Below are positions 1 to 6,502 of a stretch of 31,674 nucleotides of DNA, piece after piece (position 1 is the stretch's first letter; each line of letters begins with the position of its first letter). The position numbers were made by a program, and so were the translations under genes. A model generated the notes under the pieces. The model was given only the letters and a program-made list of their open reading frames with translations, was not told where the DNA came from and made no database searches. This DNA is from MGBC113645 sp036308445 (lineage in GTDB: Bacteria > Bacillota_I > Bacilli_A > Erysipelotrichales > Coprobacillaceae), in assembly GCA_036308445.1 (NCBI GenBank), contig JAXJVS010000001.1:1-31674 (forward strand), read 5' to 3'.

Positions 1-90
1 GGACACACCTGTACCCATCCCGAACACAGAAGTTAAGCATCATAACGGCGACGATAGTGCATCCGCGCAACAATAGCAAGCTGCCAGTTC
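1..90 (+). rRNA. rrf: 5S ribosomal RNA, 3' part (5' end outside window)
   Basis: The window opens inside a 5S rRNA gene. The highly conserved central segment is visible: GGACACACCTG at the first bases, then CCGAACACAGAAGTTAAGC at about 20-38. The 3' strand ends around CTGCCAG at 81-87. The first ~25 nt of the gene lie before the window. A strong terminator follows within 10 nt, so this is the end of an rRNA operon transcribed toward rodZ. The exact 3' end is approximate because the pairing 5' strand is not visible. Confidence 0.93.
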
Positions 91-94
91 TTCC

Positions 95-119
95 GATACC
101 CTGTTGGGTATCTTTTTTT
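95..119 (+). terminator. rRNA operon terminator
   Basis: Perfect 7-bp hairpin GATACCC (95-101), loop TGTT, GGGTATC (106-112), followed by seven T. It is a canonical intrinsic terminator placed directly after the 5S rRNA. Confidence 0.92.
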
Positions 120-187
120 GTTTAAAAAAATAAAAAATTTAAAAATTCATAATATGGACATAAAAACATAAAATAATAATGTATGTA

Positions 188-235
188 TTGTAAAATTATT
201 AAAATTATGGTTTAATTAGTGTGGTTATTTATAAT
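188..235 (+). promoter_or_regulatory. candidate promoter(s) for the rodZ-pgsA-cinA operon
   Basis: Two overlapping sigma-A-like solutions are visible. One is TTGTAA (188-193), 17 nt, TTTAAT (211-216) with an extended TGn at 208-210. The other is a perfect TATAAT at 230-235 with no good -35, 29 nt before the chosen start codon. I cannot decide between them from sequence; the second fits the short-leader habit of this window. Confidence 0.45.
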
Positions 236-264
236 TTTTAAAGGATAGAGTGATGGAGGTATTT

Positions 265-1188
265 ATGGATAATCTTAGTGAACAGATTAAGAAAAGAAGA
301 ATAGAAAAAAAGATGACCATTGAAGAACTTTCTAAAGAAACATTTCTATCAGTAGCAGTTATTAAAGATATCGAAGCAGGGAAATTTGATCAATATGAAG
401 GTGACGAAACCTATGTAAAAATGTATTTGAAAAAAATTTCTAATGTTTTGGATTTGAATAAAGAAGAACTTACACAAAGTTACGTTGCTTTGACTGAAGA
501 AATTAAATTGGCACAATTAAAGTCAAAAGAAGATACTTCAAAAAAACAAGAAGAAGTAGTAAATAAGGGTAAATATTTTAATTTCGATTCTCCTCATTTA
601 GCAAGAAAACAATCTGTATATGAGGATAAATCACATATAAAGGTTATACGTGGAGTTATAATTTTTGCATTAGTAGCTTTAGTGTTTGGAGTGTTGTGGT
701 GGGGGATTTCATCAACTAAATCACAAGTAGATGATCCTACTTTTGATCCTCAACAACAAACAACAACTGAAGGACAAATTGTTGATGATACAGATGATAC
801 TAAGGATGATTTAACAAATGATATACAAAATGATATTACTAATGATAACTTTGTAAGAAATGGTAAATTAGATTTCACGATGAATTTAGAAGAAGGTACA
901 GATGAATTTGTATTTAAAGTTGTATTCGGTAATAAATCTTGGGCTTCGATGAAAGTTAATGGAAATAATTATGATGATTTTGAATCTAAAATATATGAGG
1001 CAGAAGATGTAGTTGAATTAAAATTTAAAGTTGCAGATTTTGAAAATTTAGTATTAAAAAATGGTTATAGTATGGGACATAAATATTATATTAATGATGT
1101 AGAAATTCCTTTAACTGAAGATGATTATTCTGAGGGAGTTACTAATTTAACATTGACATTGGATAAACAAAATGAACCTACCGAATAA
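265..1188 (+). CDS. rodZ: RodZ-like helix-turn-helix membrane protein (YmfM family)
   Basis: Likely cell-shape protein that links the cytoskeleton to the envelope. The N-terminal ~70 residues form an HTH_25/XRE-type domain (ISEQIKKRR-like start, ELSKETFLS recognition region). A basic/polar linker leads to one membrane segment at about residues 128-148. An extracellular Asp/Thr-rich linker and a C-terminal beta-rich domain (about 190-305) follow, which is the RodZ layout. I chose ATG 265 because GGAGG at 255-259 sits 5 nt upstream; ATG 253 (with AAGGA at 241-245) and GTG 250 are alternatives that add 4-5 residues. The stop codon overlaps pgsA by 17 nt, so translation is probably coupled. B. 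subtilis has the same rodZ(ymfM)-pgsA-cinA-recA order, which supports the call. Shape function is inferred from the family. Confidence 0.85.
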   Translation: MDNLSEQIKKRRIEKKMTIEELSKETFLSVAVIKDIEAGKFDQYEGDETYVKMYLKKISNVLDLNKEELTQSYVALTEEIKLAQLKSKEDTSKKQEEVVNKGKYFNFDSPHLARKQSVYEDKSHIKVIRGVIIFALVALVFGVLWWGISSTKSQVDDPTFDPQQQTTTEGQIVDDTDDTKDDLTNDIQNDITNDNFVRNGKLDFTMNLEEGTDEFVFKVVFGNKSWASMKVNGNNYDDFESKIYEAEDVVELKFKVADFENLVLKNGYSMGHKYYINDVEIPLTEDDYSEGVTNLTLTLDKQNEPTE

Positions 1189-1765
1189 GTTAACGATTAC
1201 AAGACTTGTTTTAGTCCCAATACTTGTGATTGTTTATCTATTTCCATATGATCAATTTAATATTAATTTATTAACTTTAAATGTCTTATCTACAAAATTA
1301 ACAATTGTAGATGTGTTAAGTTTTCTTATATTTTGTATTGCATCTATAACTGATTATTTGGATGGTTATTTAGCTAGAAAAAATAATTTAGTAACTACTT
1401 TTGGAAAATTTATTGATCCAATTGCTGATAAACTCATCGTTAATACATCGATTTTGTTATTAGCTAGTATCAATGAAATATCTATTATCGTACCAATAAT
1501 TATGATATCTAGAGATATAATTGTCGATGCTATTAGATTAGTTGCTAGTCAGAAGAATGTCGTTTTGGCAGCTAGTATGTTAGGAAAAGCTAAAACTATG
1601 ACTCAAATGATTGCAATTTGTATATTATTATTAAAAAATGTTATATTTGCTTATTTTGGTATTCCAATGGATCAAATTATGATATGGATTGCTACAGCTA
1701 TTTCTTTGATTTCCGGTATTGATTATTTTATGAAAAATAAAGATTATATCTTGGAGAGTATGTAA
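1172..1765 (+). CDS. pgsA: CDP-diacylglycerol--glycerol-3-phosphate 3-phosphatidyltransferase
   Basis: Integral membrane enzyme that makes phosphatidylglycerophosphate from CDP-diacylglycerol and glycerol-3-phosphate, the first committed step to phosphatidylglycerol and cardiolipin. The CDP-alcohol phosphotransferase signature D-x2-D-G-x2-A-R-x8-G-x3-D-x3-D is complete at about residues 61-86 (DYLDGYLAR through FIDPIAD), so the metal- and substrate-binding aspartates are present. Several hydrophobic membrane segments flank it, and 197 aa is the usual family length (~190-200). The start lies inside the 3' end of rodZ (17-nt overlap), and the stop overlaps the cinA start by one base, so the three genes are tightly coupled. 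The neighbourhood matches the conserved Bacilli order. Confidence 0.96.
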   Translation: MNLPNKLTITRLVLVPILVIVYLFPYDQFNINLLTLNVLSTKLTIVDVLSFLIFCIASITDYLDGYLARKNNLVTTFGKFIDPIADKLIVNTSILLLASINEISIIVPIIMISRDIIVDAIRLVASQKNVVLAASMLGKAKTMTQMIAICILLLKNVIFAYFGIPMDQIMIWIATAISLISGIDYFMKNKDYILESM

Positions 1766-2235
1766 TGGATGAGTTAGCTCAAATCTTAAAAGAAAAAGAT
1801 ATTTCTATATCAAGTGTAGAAAGTTTTACAGTTGGTGGATTTGCATCTCTTATAGGAAGTATAAGTGGTATATCACAAGTATATCGCGGTAGTCTAGTTA
1901 GTTATCAAACAAGAATCAAAAGAGATGTTCTTCATATTGATCAAAAAATAATTGATAATTATGGAGTTGTATCTAATGAAGTTGCGGGTTTAATGGCAAT
2001 AAATGGTCAAAAAATGTTTGATAGTGACATTTGTATTTCATTTACTGGAAATGCAGGTCCTACAGCAATGGAAAATAAACCGGTCGGATTAATTTATATA
2101 GGAATAGCTTTTTTTAAAACAATTAGCACTTATTGCTTTCAATTGAATGGTTCACGAGAACAAATTAGAGAACAAGCTATTTATTTAGGCTGCAATGAAC
2201 TACTGAAATTATTAAAGACTGAATATGAACTATAA
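1765..2235 (+). CDS. CinA-family nicotinamide-nucleotide amidohydrolase, C-terminal-domain-only form
   Basis: Matches the C-terminal CinA/PncC domain, which deamidates nicotinamide mononucleotide in NAD salvage. At 156 aa it lacks the N-terminal molybdopterin-binding (COG1058) domain of full CinA, so the bifunctional form is not encoded here. The usual ESCTGG motif is degenerate: ESFTVG at residues 19-24. The serine (20) and the downstream lysine of SYQTRIK (52) keep the spacing seen in E. coli PncC, so a Ser/Lys pair may survive. The later motif reads TGNAGP then KPVG, where TGIAGP is usual. ATG overlaps the pgsA stop (TAATG). Position just before recA is the conserved cinA locus. Activity is uncertain because of the motif changes. 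Confidence 0.85.
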   Translation: MDELAQILKEKDISISSVESFTVGGFASLIGSISGISQVYRGSLVSYQTRIKRDVLHIDQKIIDNYGVVSNEVAGLMAINGQKMFDSDICISFTGNAGPTAMENKPVGLIYIGIAFFKTISTYCFQLNGSREQIREQAIYLGCNELLKLLKTEYEL

Positions 2236-2251
2236 AAAAGGAGGTCTAAAT

Positions 2252-3295
2252 ATGGCGGAAAGAACAAAGACAAAAACAAAGGAAAAAGATTTGAATGCTG
2301 AAAAAGAAGAAGCTTTACAAGGTGCAATAAAAGAGATTGAAAAGCATTTTGGTAAAGGTTCTGTAATGAAATTAGGAGATCGTGTTGCAGTAGATGTTGA
2401 TGTTATTCCTACTGGTTCTTTGACTTTGGATGCAGCTTTAGGAATAGGTGGTTATCCAAAAGGGAGAATTATTGAAATATATGGTCCCGAATCAAGTGGT
2501 AAAACAACGTTAACATTGCATGCTATTGCAGAAGTACAAAAACAAGGTGGAAGGGCAGCATTTATAGATGCTGAACATGCAATCGATCCTATTTATGCAA
2601 AAAAATTAGGTGTTAATATTGATGAATTAATTTTATCTCAACCAGATAGTGGTGAACAAGGTTTAGCGATTGCAGAGATGTTAGTAAAAAGTGATGCAAT
2701 TGATTTGGTTATTATTGATTCTGTAGCGGCACTTGTTCCTCAAGTTGAATTAGATGGTGAAGTAGGAGATAATAGTGTGGGATTACAGGCAAGACTTATG
2801 TCTAAAGCTTTAAGAAGATTGTCTGGTCTTATGAATAAAACTTCTTGTACTATTATTTTTATTAATCAGTTAAGAGAAAAAATAGGGGTTATGTATGGTA
2901 ATCCTGAAACAACTACTGGTGGTAGAGCTTTAAAATTCTATTCTTCTGTTAGAATTGAAATCAGACGTGGAGAAGCTTTAAAGAATGGTAGTGAAATTTT
3001 TGGTAATAAAACAAATATCAAAGTTGTTAAAAATAAAGTTGCACCACCTTTCAAGAGTACATCTGTAGATATTATTTATGGTAAAGGAATATCTAGAGAT
3101 GGTGAAGTATTAGATTTAGCTGTAGAACACAATATAGTAGATAAATCTGGTGCTTGGTATGCTTACAAAGGTGAGAAGATTGGTCAAGGAAGAGAAAATG
3201 CAAAAGTGTATATTAGTTCTCATCCTGAAATTATGGCCGAAATTGAAGAAAACTTAAAAGCAGCAATGTTTAGTAATGAAGAGGAAACTCAATAG
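2252..3295 (+). CDS. recA: Recombinase RecA
   Basis: DNA-dependent ATPase for homologous recombination and for triggering LexA self-cleavage. From ATG 2252 it is 347 aa, the standard size. Walker A GPESSGKTT is at residues 78-86; the Walker B region (LVIIDSVAAL) is near 150; the loop regions (MGNPETTTGGRALKFY-type) are near 210-235; the C-terminal domain is acidic-ended. I prefer ATG 2252 because AAAAGGAGG lies at 2236-2244, 7 nt upstream; an in-frame ATG at 2225 overlaps cinA and has no ribosome site. No clear SOS operator or separate promoter is visible between cinA and recA (only 16 nt), so transcription from upstream is likely. A terminator hairpin covers the stop codon. Confidence 0.98.
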   Translation: MAERTKTKTKEKDLNAEKEEALQGAIKEIEKHFGKGSVMKLGDRVAVDVDVIPTGSLTLDAALGIGGYPKGRIIEIYGPESSGKTTLTLHAIAEVQKQGGRAAFIDAEHAIDPIYAKKLGVNIDELILSQPDSGEQGLAIAEMLVKSDAIDLVIIDSVAALVPQVELDGEVGDNSVGLQARLMSKALRRLSGLMNKTSCTIIFINQLREKIGVMYGNPETTTGGRALKFYSSVRIEIRRGEALKNGSEIFGNKTNIKVVKNKVAPPFKSTSVDIIYGKGISRDGEVLDLAVEHNIVDKSGAWYAYKGEKIGQGRENAKVYISSHPEIMAEIEENLKAAMFSNEEETQ

Positions 3296-3309
3296 AGTTT
3301 CTTTTTTTT
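3284..3309 (+). terminator. recA terminator, overlapping its stop codon
   Basis: Hairpin GAAACTC (3284-3290), loop AATA, GAGTTTC (3295-3301), followed by a long T run. The 3' arm begins at the last base of the recA stop codon (3293-3295). Confidence 0.85.
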
Positions 3310-3327
3310 ATCATTATATTTCTTTTG

Positions 3328-3356
3328 TTGAAAAAAAAAGAAGAATACTATATAAT
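3328..3356 (+). promoter_or_regulatory. rny promoter (sigma-A type)
   Basis: TTGAAA (3328-3333), 17-nt spacer, perfect TATAAT (3351-3356). It lies between the recA terminator and rny and faces rny. The predicted start of transcription falls near 3363, at the beginning of an inverted repeat. Confidence 0.8.
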
Positions 3357-3361
3357 ATAAT

Positions 3362-3377
3362 AGTGTGTAATCACACT
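3362..3377. repeat. inverted repeat at the rny transcription start
   Basis: AGTGTG (3362-3367), TAAT, CACACT (3372-3377): a perfect 6-bp inverted repeat with a 4-nt centre, placed just downstream of the -10 box. It could be an operator or a 5'-terminal RNA hairpin of the rny transcript. No T run follows, so it is not a terminator. Confidence 0.6.
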
Positions 3378-3412
3378 TTGTGAAATTATCATAGGAAATA
3401 GGGAGGATCTAT

Positions 3413-4972
3413 ATGTTTGAAGGTTTAGATGCCATGACTATTTTGACCTATGTTCTAGCGGTATTAGTTGGATTTTTTGGATATTATTTATTTACAAAAA
3501 TAAAAGTATCGAAAGCAAATGTCAATGCTACTAAGATTGTCGAAGAGGCAAATACAAAAGCTGACAATATAGTTAAGGAAGCCATTTTGGATGCTAAAAC
3601 GCAAGCTTATGAATTAAAGTTAGAAGCTGAAAAAGAAATTAAAGCTCAGCGTTTAGAAGTTACAAAATTAGAAAACAAACTATTGCAAAGAGAACAAAAC
3701 ATCGATCGTAGAGATATTGCTTTACAAGGACGAGAAGACGTTTTGGAACAAAAAAATGATCAATTAGAGAAAAAAAGTGCAGAACTAGGCAAATTAGAGG
3801 CAACACTTAAAGAAAAAATTGATGAAAAAATAACTGAATTAGAAAAAATTGCTGCTATGAGTGCTAATGAAGCAAAAAATGAATTGTTTAAATTAGTAGA
3901 AGAAAAGATGGCAACAGAAGTTACTGCTTATATCAAAGAACAAGAAGATGAAGCAAAATCAAAAGCTTCTTTATTTGCAAAAGATATTATAGCTAACGCA
4001 ATTAACCGTTATTCTCAAGAGGAAACAGTTGAAAAGACTGTTAATGTTGTAGCTTTACCAAGTGAAGAGATGAAAGGGCGTATCATTGGTAGAGAAGGAC
4101 GTAATATCAAGGCGATTGAAAATGCTACTGGTGTAGAATTAATTATTGATGATACACCTGAAGCTATCACTATTTCTTGCTTTGATCCAATTAGAAGAGA
4201 AATTGCCCGTTTATCTTTAGAAACATTGATTAGAGATGGACGTATTCAACCAAGCAGAATTGAAGAGGTTGTTCAAAAGACAAAGAAAGAATTAAAAGAA
4301 GTTATTCAAAAAACAGGAGAAGATGCTATTTTTGAATTAGGTATCTCAAGAATGAATAAGGAACTTGTACAGATGATTGGTAAATTAAAATATCGTACAA
4401 GCTATGGTCAAAATGCTTTGCAGCATTCATTAGAAGTTGCACATTTTGCAGGGATTATGGCAGCAGAGTTAGGATTAAATCAGCAATTAGCAAAACGTGC
4501 AGGTTTATTACACGATATTGGTAAAGCTGTTGATCATGAAATGGAAGGTAGCCATGTTGAATTAGGAGCTAAATTTGCTAAAAAATATGGTGAAAATGCT
4601 ACTGTAGTCAATGCTATTGAATCACATCATGGTGATGTTCCTACTACAAGTGTTATTTCTATTTTAGTAGCTGCTGCAGATACATTATCAGCTGCTAGAC
4701 CTGGAAGTAGAAGTGAAACAATCGAAAATTATATTCAACGTTTAGAAAAACTTGAAGAAATTCCTAACAGTTTTGATGGAGTAGAAAAGTCATTTGCTAT
4801 TCAAGCTGGTAGAGAAGTTAGAGTTATTGTAAAACCAGATAAGATTGATGATTTAGCTAGTCATAGACTTGCTAGAGAAATAAAAGAAAGAATTGAAAAT
4901 GAATTAACATATCCTGGTCATATTAAGGTTACTGTTATTCGTGAAATTCGTGCTAATGAAATCGCAAAATAG
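3413..4972 (+). CDS. rny: Ribonuclease Y
   Basis: Membrane-anchored endoribonuclease that starts bulk mRNA decay in many Firmicutes. Domain order in 519 aa (B. subtilis 520): N-terminal membrane helix (about 8-26), long charged coiled coil (about 35-200), KH RNA-binding domain (GREGRNIKAIENATG, near 225), then the HD phosphohydrolase domain with the catalytic HD pair of LLHDIGKAVDHE at residues 367-368. The start has GGGAGGA 5 nt upstream. It has its own promoter and terminator. ymdB follows, as in B. subtilis, and ricA/ymcA (7938), whose product partners RNase Y, lies 3 kb downstream. All key motifs are intact. Confidence 0.97.
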   Translation: MFEGLDAMTILTYVLAVLVGFFGYYLFTKIKVSKANVNATKIVEEANTKADNIVKEAILDAKTQAYELKLEAEKEIKAQRLEVTKLENKLLQREQNIDRRDIALQGREDVLEQKNDQLEKKSAELGKLEATLKEKIDEKITELEKIAAMSANEAKNELFKLVEEKMATEVTAYIKEQEDEAKSKASLFAKDIIANAINRYSQEETVEKTVNVVALPSEEMKGRIIGREGRNIKAIENATGVELIIDDTPEAITISCFDPIRREIARLSLETLIRDGRIQPSRIEEVVQKTKKELKEVIQKTGEDAIFELGISRMNKELVQMIGKLKYRTSYGQNALQHSLEVAHFAGIMAAELGLNQQLAKRAGLLHDIGKAVDHEMEGSHVELGAKFAKKYGENATVVNAIESHHGDVPTTSVISILVAAADTLSAARPGSRSETIENYIQRLEKLEEIPNSFDGVEKSFAIQAGREVRVIVKPDKIDDLASHRLAREIKERIENELTYPGHIKVTVIREIRANEIAK

Positions 4973-5000
4973 GATAGGATTTTAATTCCTATCTTTTTTT
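4973..5000 (+). terminator. rny terminator
   Basis: GATAGGA (4973-4979), 7-nt loop, TCCTATC (4987-4993), then seven T. It starts one base after the rny stop codon and ends just before the ymdB ribosome site, so some readthrough into ymdB is likely. Confidence 0.85.
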
Positions 5001-5012
5001 AAGGAGGTAAAC

Positions 5013-5795
5013 ATGAACATTTTATTTATTGGTGATGTTTTTTCTTCAATTGGAAGAGAGATGATTGAAACTTACTTACCTAGAATAAAAAATAAGTATA
5101 ATGTTGATTTAGTTATTGCAAATGTTGAAAATGCTACTCATGGTAAAGGTTTATCAAAAAAACATTATGATTTCTTTTTATTTGAAGGTATCTCTTTGAT
5201 GACTATGGGAAATCACACATATTCTAAAAAGGAAATTTTTGATTATATTGACGAAGCTGATCGCCTAATCGTTCCTTTAAATAAGCCAAAAGCATTACCA
5301 GGAGTAGGTAGTCGTGAAATGAGTTTTAAAGGTAAGAAAATTAGAGTTACTAATTTGTTAGGTCTTACATTTATGGATGGCAAAAGTCAGAATCCTTTTG
5401 AAACTATGGATGAGTTATTAAAAAATGACAATAGTGATATACATATTGTAGATTTTCATGCTGAAGCGACAAGTGAGAAAATAGCTTTAGGTTATTATTT
5501 AGATGGTAAAGTTTCTGCCGTACTAGGAACTCATACTCATGTTACTACAGCTGATGAGAAGATTTTACCTCATCATACAGCTTTTCAATGTGATGTAGGA
5601 ATGACTGGTCCTTATGAAAGTGTCATTGGTTGTGATAAAGACGTAATCATTAAAAGAATGCAGGATGGTTTAATGAGTCCCTTTACTATTGCAGAAGGAG
5701 CTGGACAGCTAAGAGCAACTTTACTTAGCTTTGATGATAATAATCAATGTATTGGAATTAAAAGAATTTGTGTAGATCCTGATCACCCTTTATAG
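5013..5795 (+). CDS. ymdB: YmdB-family metallophosphoesterase (cyclic-nucleotide phosphodiesterase)
   Basis: TIGR00282/YmdB family, 260 aa, the usual length. In B. subtilis the enzyme hydrolyses 2',3'- and 3',5'-cyclic nucleotides and affects biofilm and motility decisions. Metal-binding motifs of the calcineurin-like fold are visible: GDV at 7-9 (MNILFIGDVF), NVEN near 38, MGNH near 67, and LGTHTHVTTAD near 172. The start has AAGGAGG at 5001-5007, 5 nt upstream. Genomic link rny-ymdB-spoVS is conserved in spore formers. No promoter is visible between rny and ymdB apart from readthrough. Confidence 0.94.
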   Translation: MNILFIGDVFSSIGREMIETYLPRIKNKYNVDLVIANVENATHGKGLSKKHYDFFLFEGISLMTMGNHTYSKKEIFDYIDEADRLIVPLNKPKALPGVGSREMSFKGKKIRVTNLLGLTFMDGKSQNPFETMDELLKNDNSDIHIVDFHAEATSEKIALGYYLDGKVSAVLGTHTHVTTADEKILPHHTAFQCDVGMTGPYESVIGCDKDVIIKRMQDGLMSPFTIAEGAGQLRATLLSFDDNNQCIGIKRICVDPDHPL

Positions 5796-5816
5796 CATAA
5801 ATTTTTCTTGCTCACA

Positions 5817-5822
5817 TATAAT
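5817..5822 (+). promoter_or_regulatory. candidate -10 box for spoVS
   Basis: Perfect TATAAT 19 nt before the spoVS start codon; no convincing -35 at the right distance. The overlapping octamer CATATAAT also fits the sigma-E -10 pattern CATAnnnT, but AT-rich DNA makes that weak. No clear sigma-H site, which controls spoVS in B. subtilis, is seen. Confidence 0.35.
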
Positions 5823-5841
5823 TGCTTGAGGAGGAAAAACT

Positions 5842-6123
5842 ATGGAAATGATGAAAGTATCGTCAAATTCTAAACCTAGTAAGGTAGCAGGGGCACTTAC
5901 TAGTTTGCTTAGAGAATGTTCTAAAGTTCAAATACAAGTTATTGGAGCTGCATCTTTGAATCAGGCTATGAAAGCAATAGCTATAGCTAGAGGATATGTT
6001 GCTTCTAGTGGTCAGGAGATTTATTGTATACCTTCATTTTATGATTTAACTATAGATGGTCAGGTTATTACTTCTTTAAGACTAAACATAGAATTACATG
6101 AAAAAGGCTTTCCTTTTTTATAA
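5842..6123 (+). CDS. spoVS: Stage V sporulation protein S
   Basis: SpoVS/Alba-like small protein needed for normal coat assembly and sporulation progression in Bacillus; the family is also found outside spore formers. The 93-aa sequence carries the family core almost unbroken: KVAGALTSLLRE near residue 15, GAASLNQAMKAIAIARGYVA near 36-55, then IYCIPSF and IDGQ. Length is slightly above the typical 86 aa. GAGGAGG at 5829-5835 lies 6 nt upstream of ATG. It follows ymdB by 46 nt, the conserved location. It is one of five sporulation-associated loci in this window. Confidence 0.95.
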   Translation: MEMMKVSSNSKPSKVAGALTSLLRECSKVQIQVIGAASLNQAMKAIAIARGYVASSGQEIYCIPSFYDLTIDGQVITSLRLNIELHEKGFPFL

Positions 6124-6131
6124 AAAGTAGG

Positions 6132-6137
6132 TATAAT
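6132..6137 (+). promoter_or_regulatory. candidate -10 box for the 82-aa protein gene
   Basis: Perfect TATAAT 29 nt before the start codon at 6167, in a 43-nt intergenic gap. The -35 region (about 6109-6114, TTTCCT) is weak. Confidence 0.45.
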
Positions 6138-6166
6138 ATTTGTAGGACTTTAAGGAGGAAATAGAG

Positions 6167-6415
6167 ATGGCAAAATGCAAAATTTTAATGCAAACAGCTC
6201 AAGTACAAAAAATGATTGATAAATTTGATGGATATTCAGATGAAAAAATCACTAGCTGTAAATTTATGAAAAAAGTAGGAATCAAAGCTGAAATGGAAGT
6301 AGAAACTGAATTATCTCCTGATGATGCTGCAGCTCATTTAAAGAGTGTATTCAAAAAGACTCCAGAAGGAAGCTATATGTATTTCTCAATCCAACCAGAT
6401 GGATTCTTTGGATAA
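6167..6415 (+). CDS. Unrecognised small cytosolic protein, 82 aa
   Basis: I do not recognise this family. The protein has no signal peptide or membrane segment. It has two cysteines (residues 4 and 31), a predicted beta-alpha-beta-like alternation, and a distinctive C-terminal end, GSYMYFSIQPDGFFG. It has a strong ribosome site (AAGGAGG at 6151-6157), its own -10 box and a long, perfect terminator, so it looks like an independent, well-expressed transcription unit. It sits between spoVS and miaB, where B. subtilis has tdh-kbl. Codon use matches its neighbours. It is very likely a real gene; function unknown. A small RNA- or protein-binding adaptor is possible but unsupported. Confidence 0.85.
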   Translation: MAKCKILMQTAQVQKMIDKFDGYSDEKITSCKFMKKVGIKAEMEVETELSPDDAAAHLKSVFKKTPEGSYMYFSIQPDGFFG

Positions 6416-6426
6416 AAAAGATTGAA

Positions 6427-6453
6427 AATAAGGACAAAGTCCTTATTTTTTTC
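6427..6453 (+). terminator. terminator of the 82-aa protein gene
   Basis: Perfect 9-bp hairpin AATAAGGAC (6427-6435), loop AAA, GTCCTTATT (6439-6447), followed by a T-rich run. Confidence 0.9.
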
Positions 6454-6475
6454 TTTCTTATTTTTTTATATTTGA

Positions 6476-6481
6476 TATAAT
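6476..6481 (+). promoter_or_regulatory. -10 box for miaB-ricA
   Basis: Perfect TATAAT 21 nt before the miaB start codon and just after a strong terminator, so a promoter is required here. The -35 is poor (T/C-rich tract around 6453-6458). Confidence 0.5.
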
Positions 6482-6502
6482 AGAGCAGAAAGTGGTGAGA
6501 AT

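Noticed and set aside
775..850. Repeated GATGAT/AATGAT units in rodZ as a DNA repeat element
   Set aside because: They encode the Asp/Thr/Asn-rich extracellular linker of RodZ; low-complexity coding, not a separate element.
2220..2251. LexA-type SOS operator before recA
   Set aside because: I looked for a GAAC-N4-GTTC-type (Bacillus) palindrome in the short cinA-recA junction and found none.
6101..6119. AAAAAGG/CCTTTTT hairpin at the 3' end of spoVS as a terminator
   Set aside because: The 7-bp stem uses the whole T run as its own arm and lies within the last codons. Possible but too weak to list.
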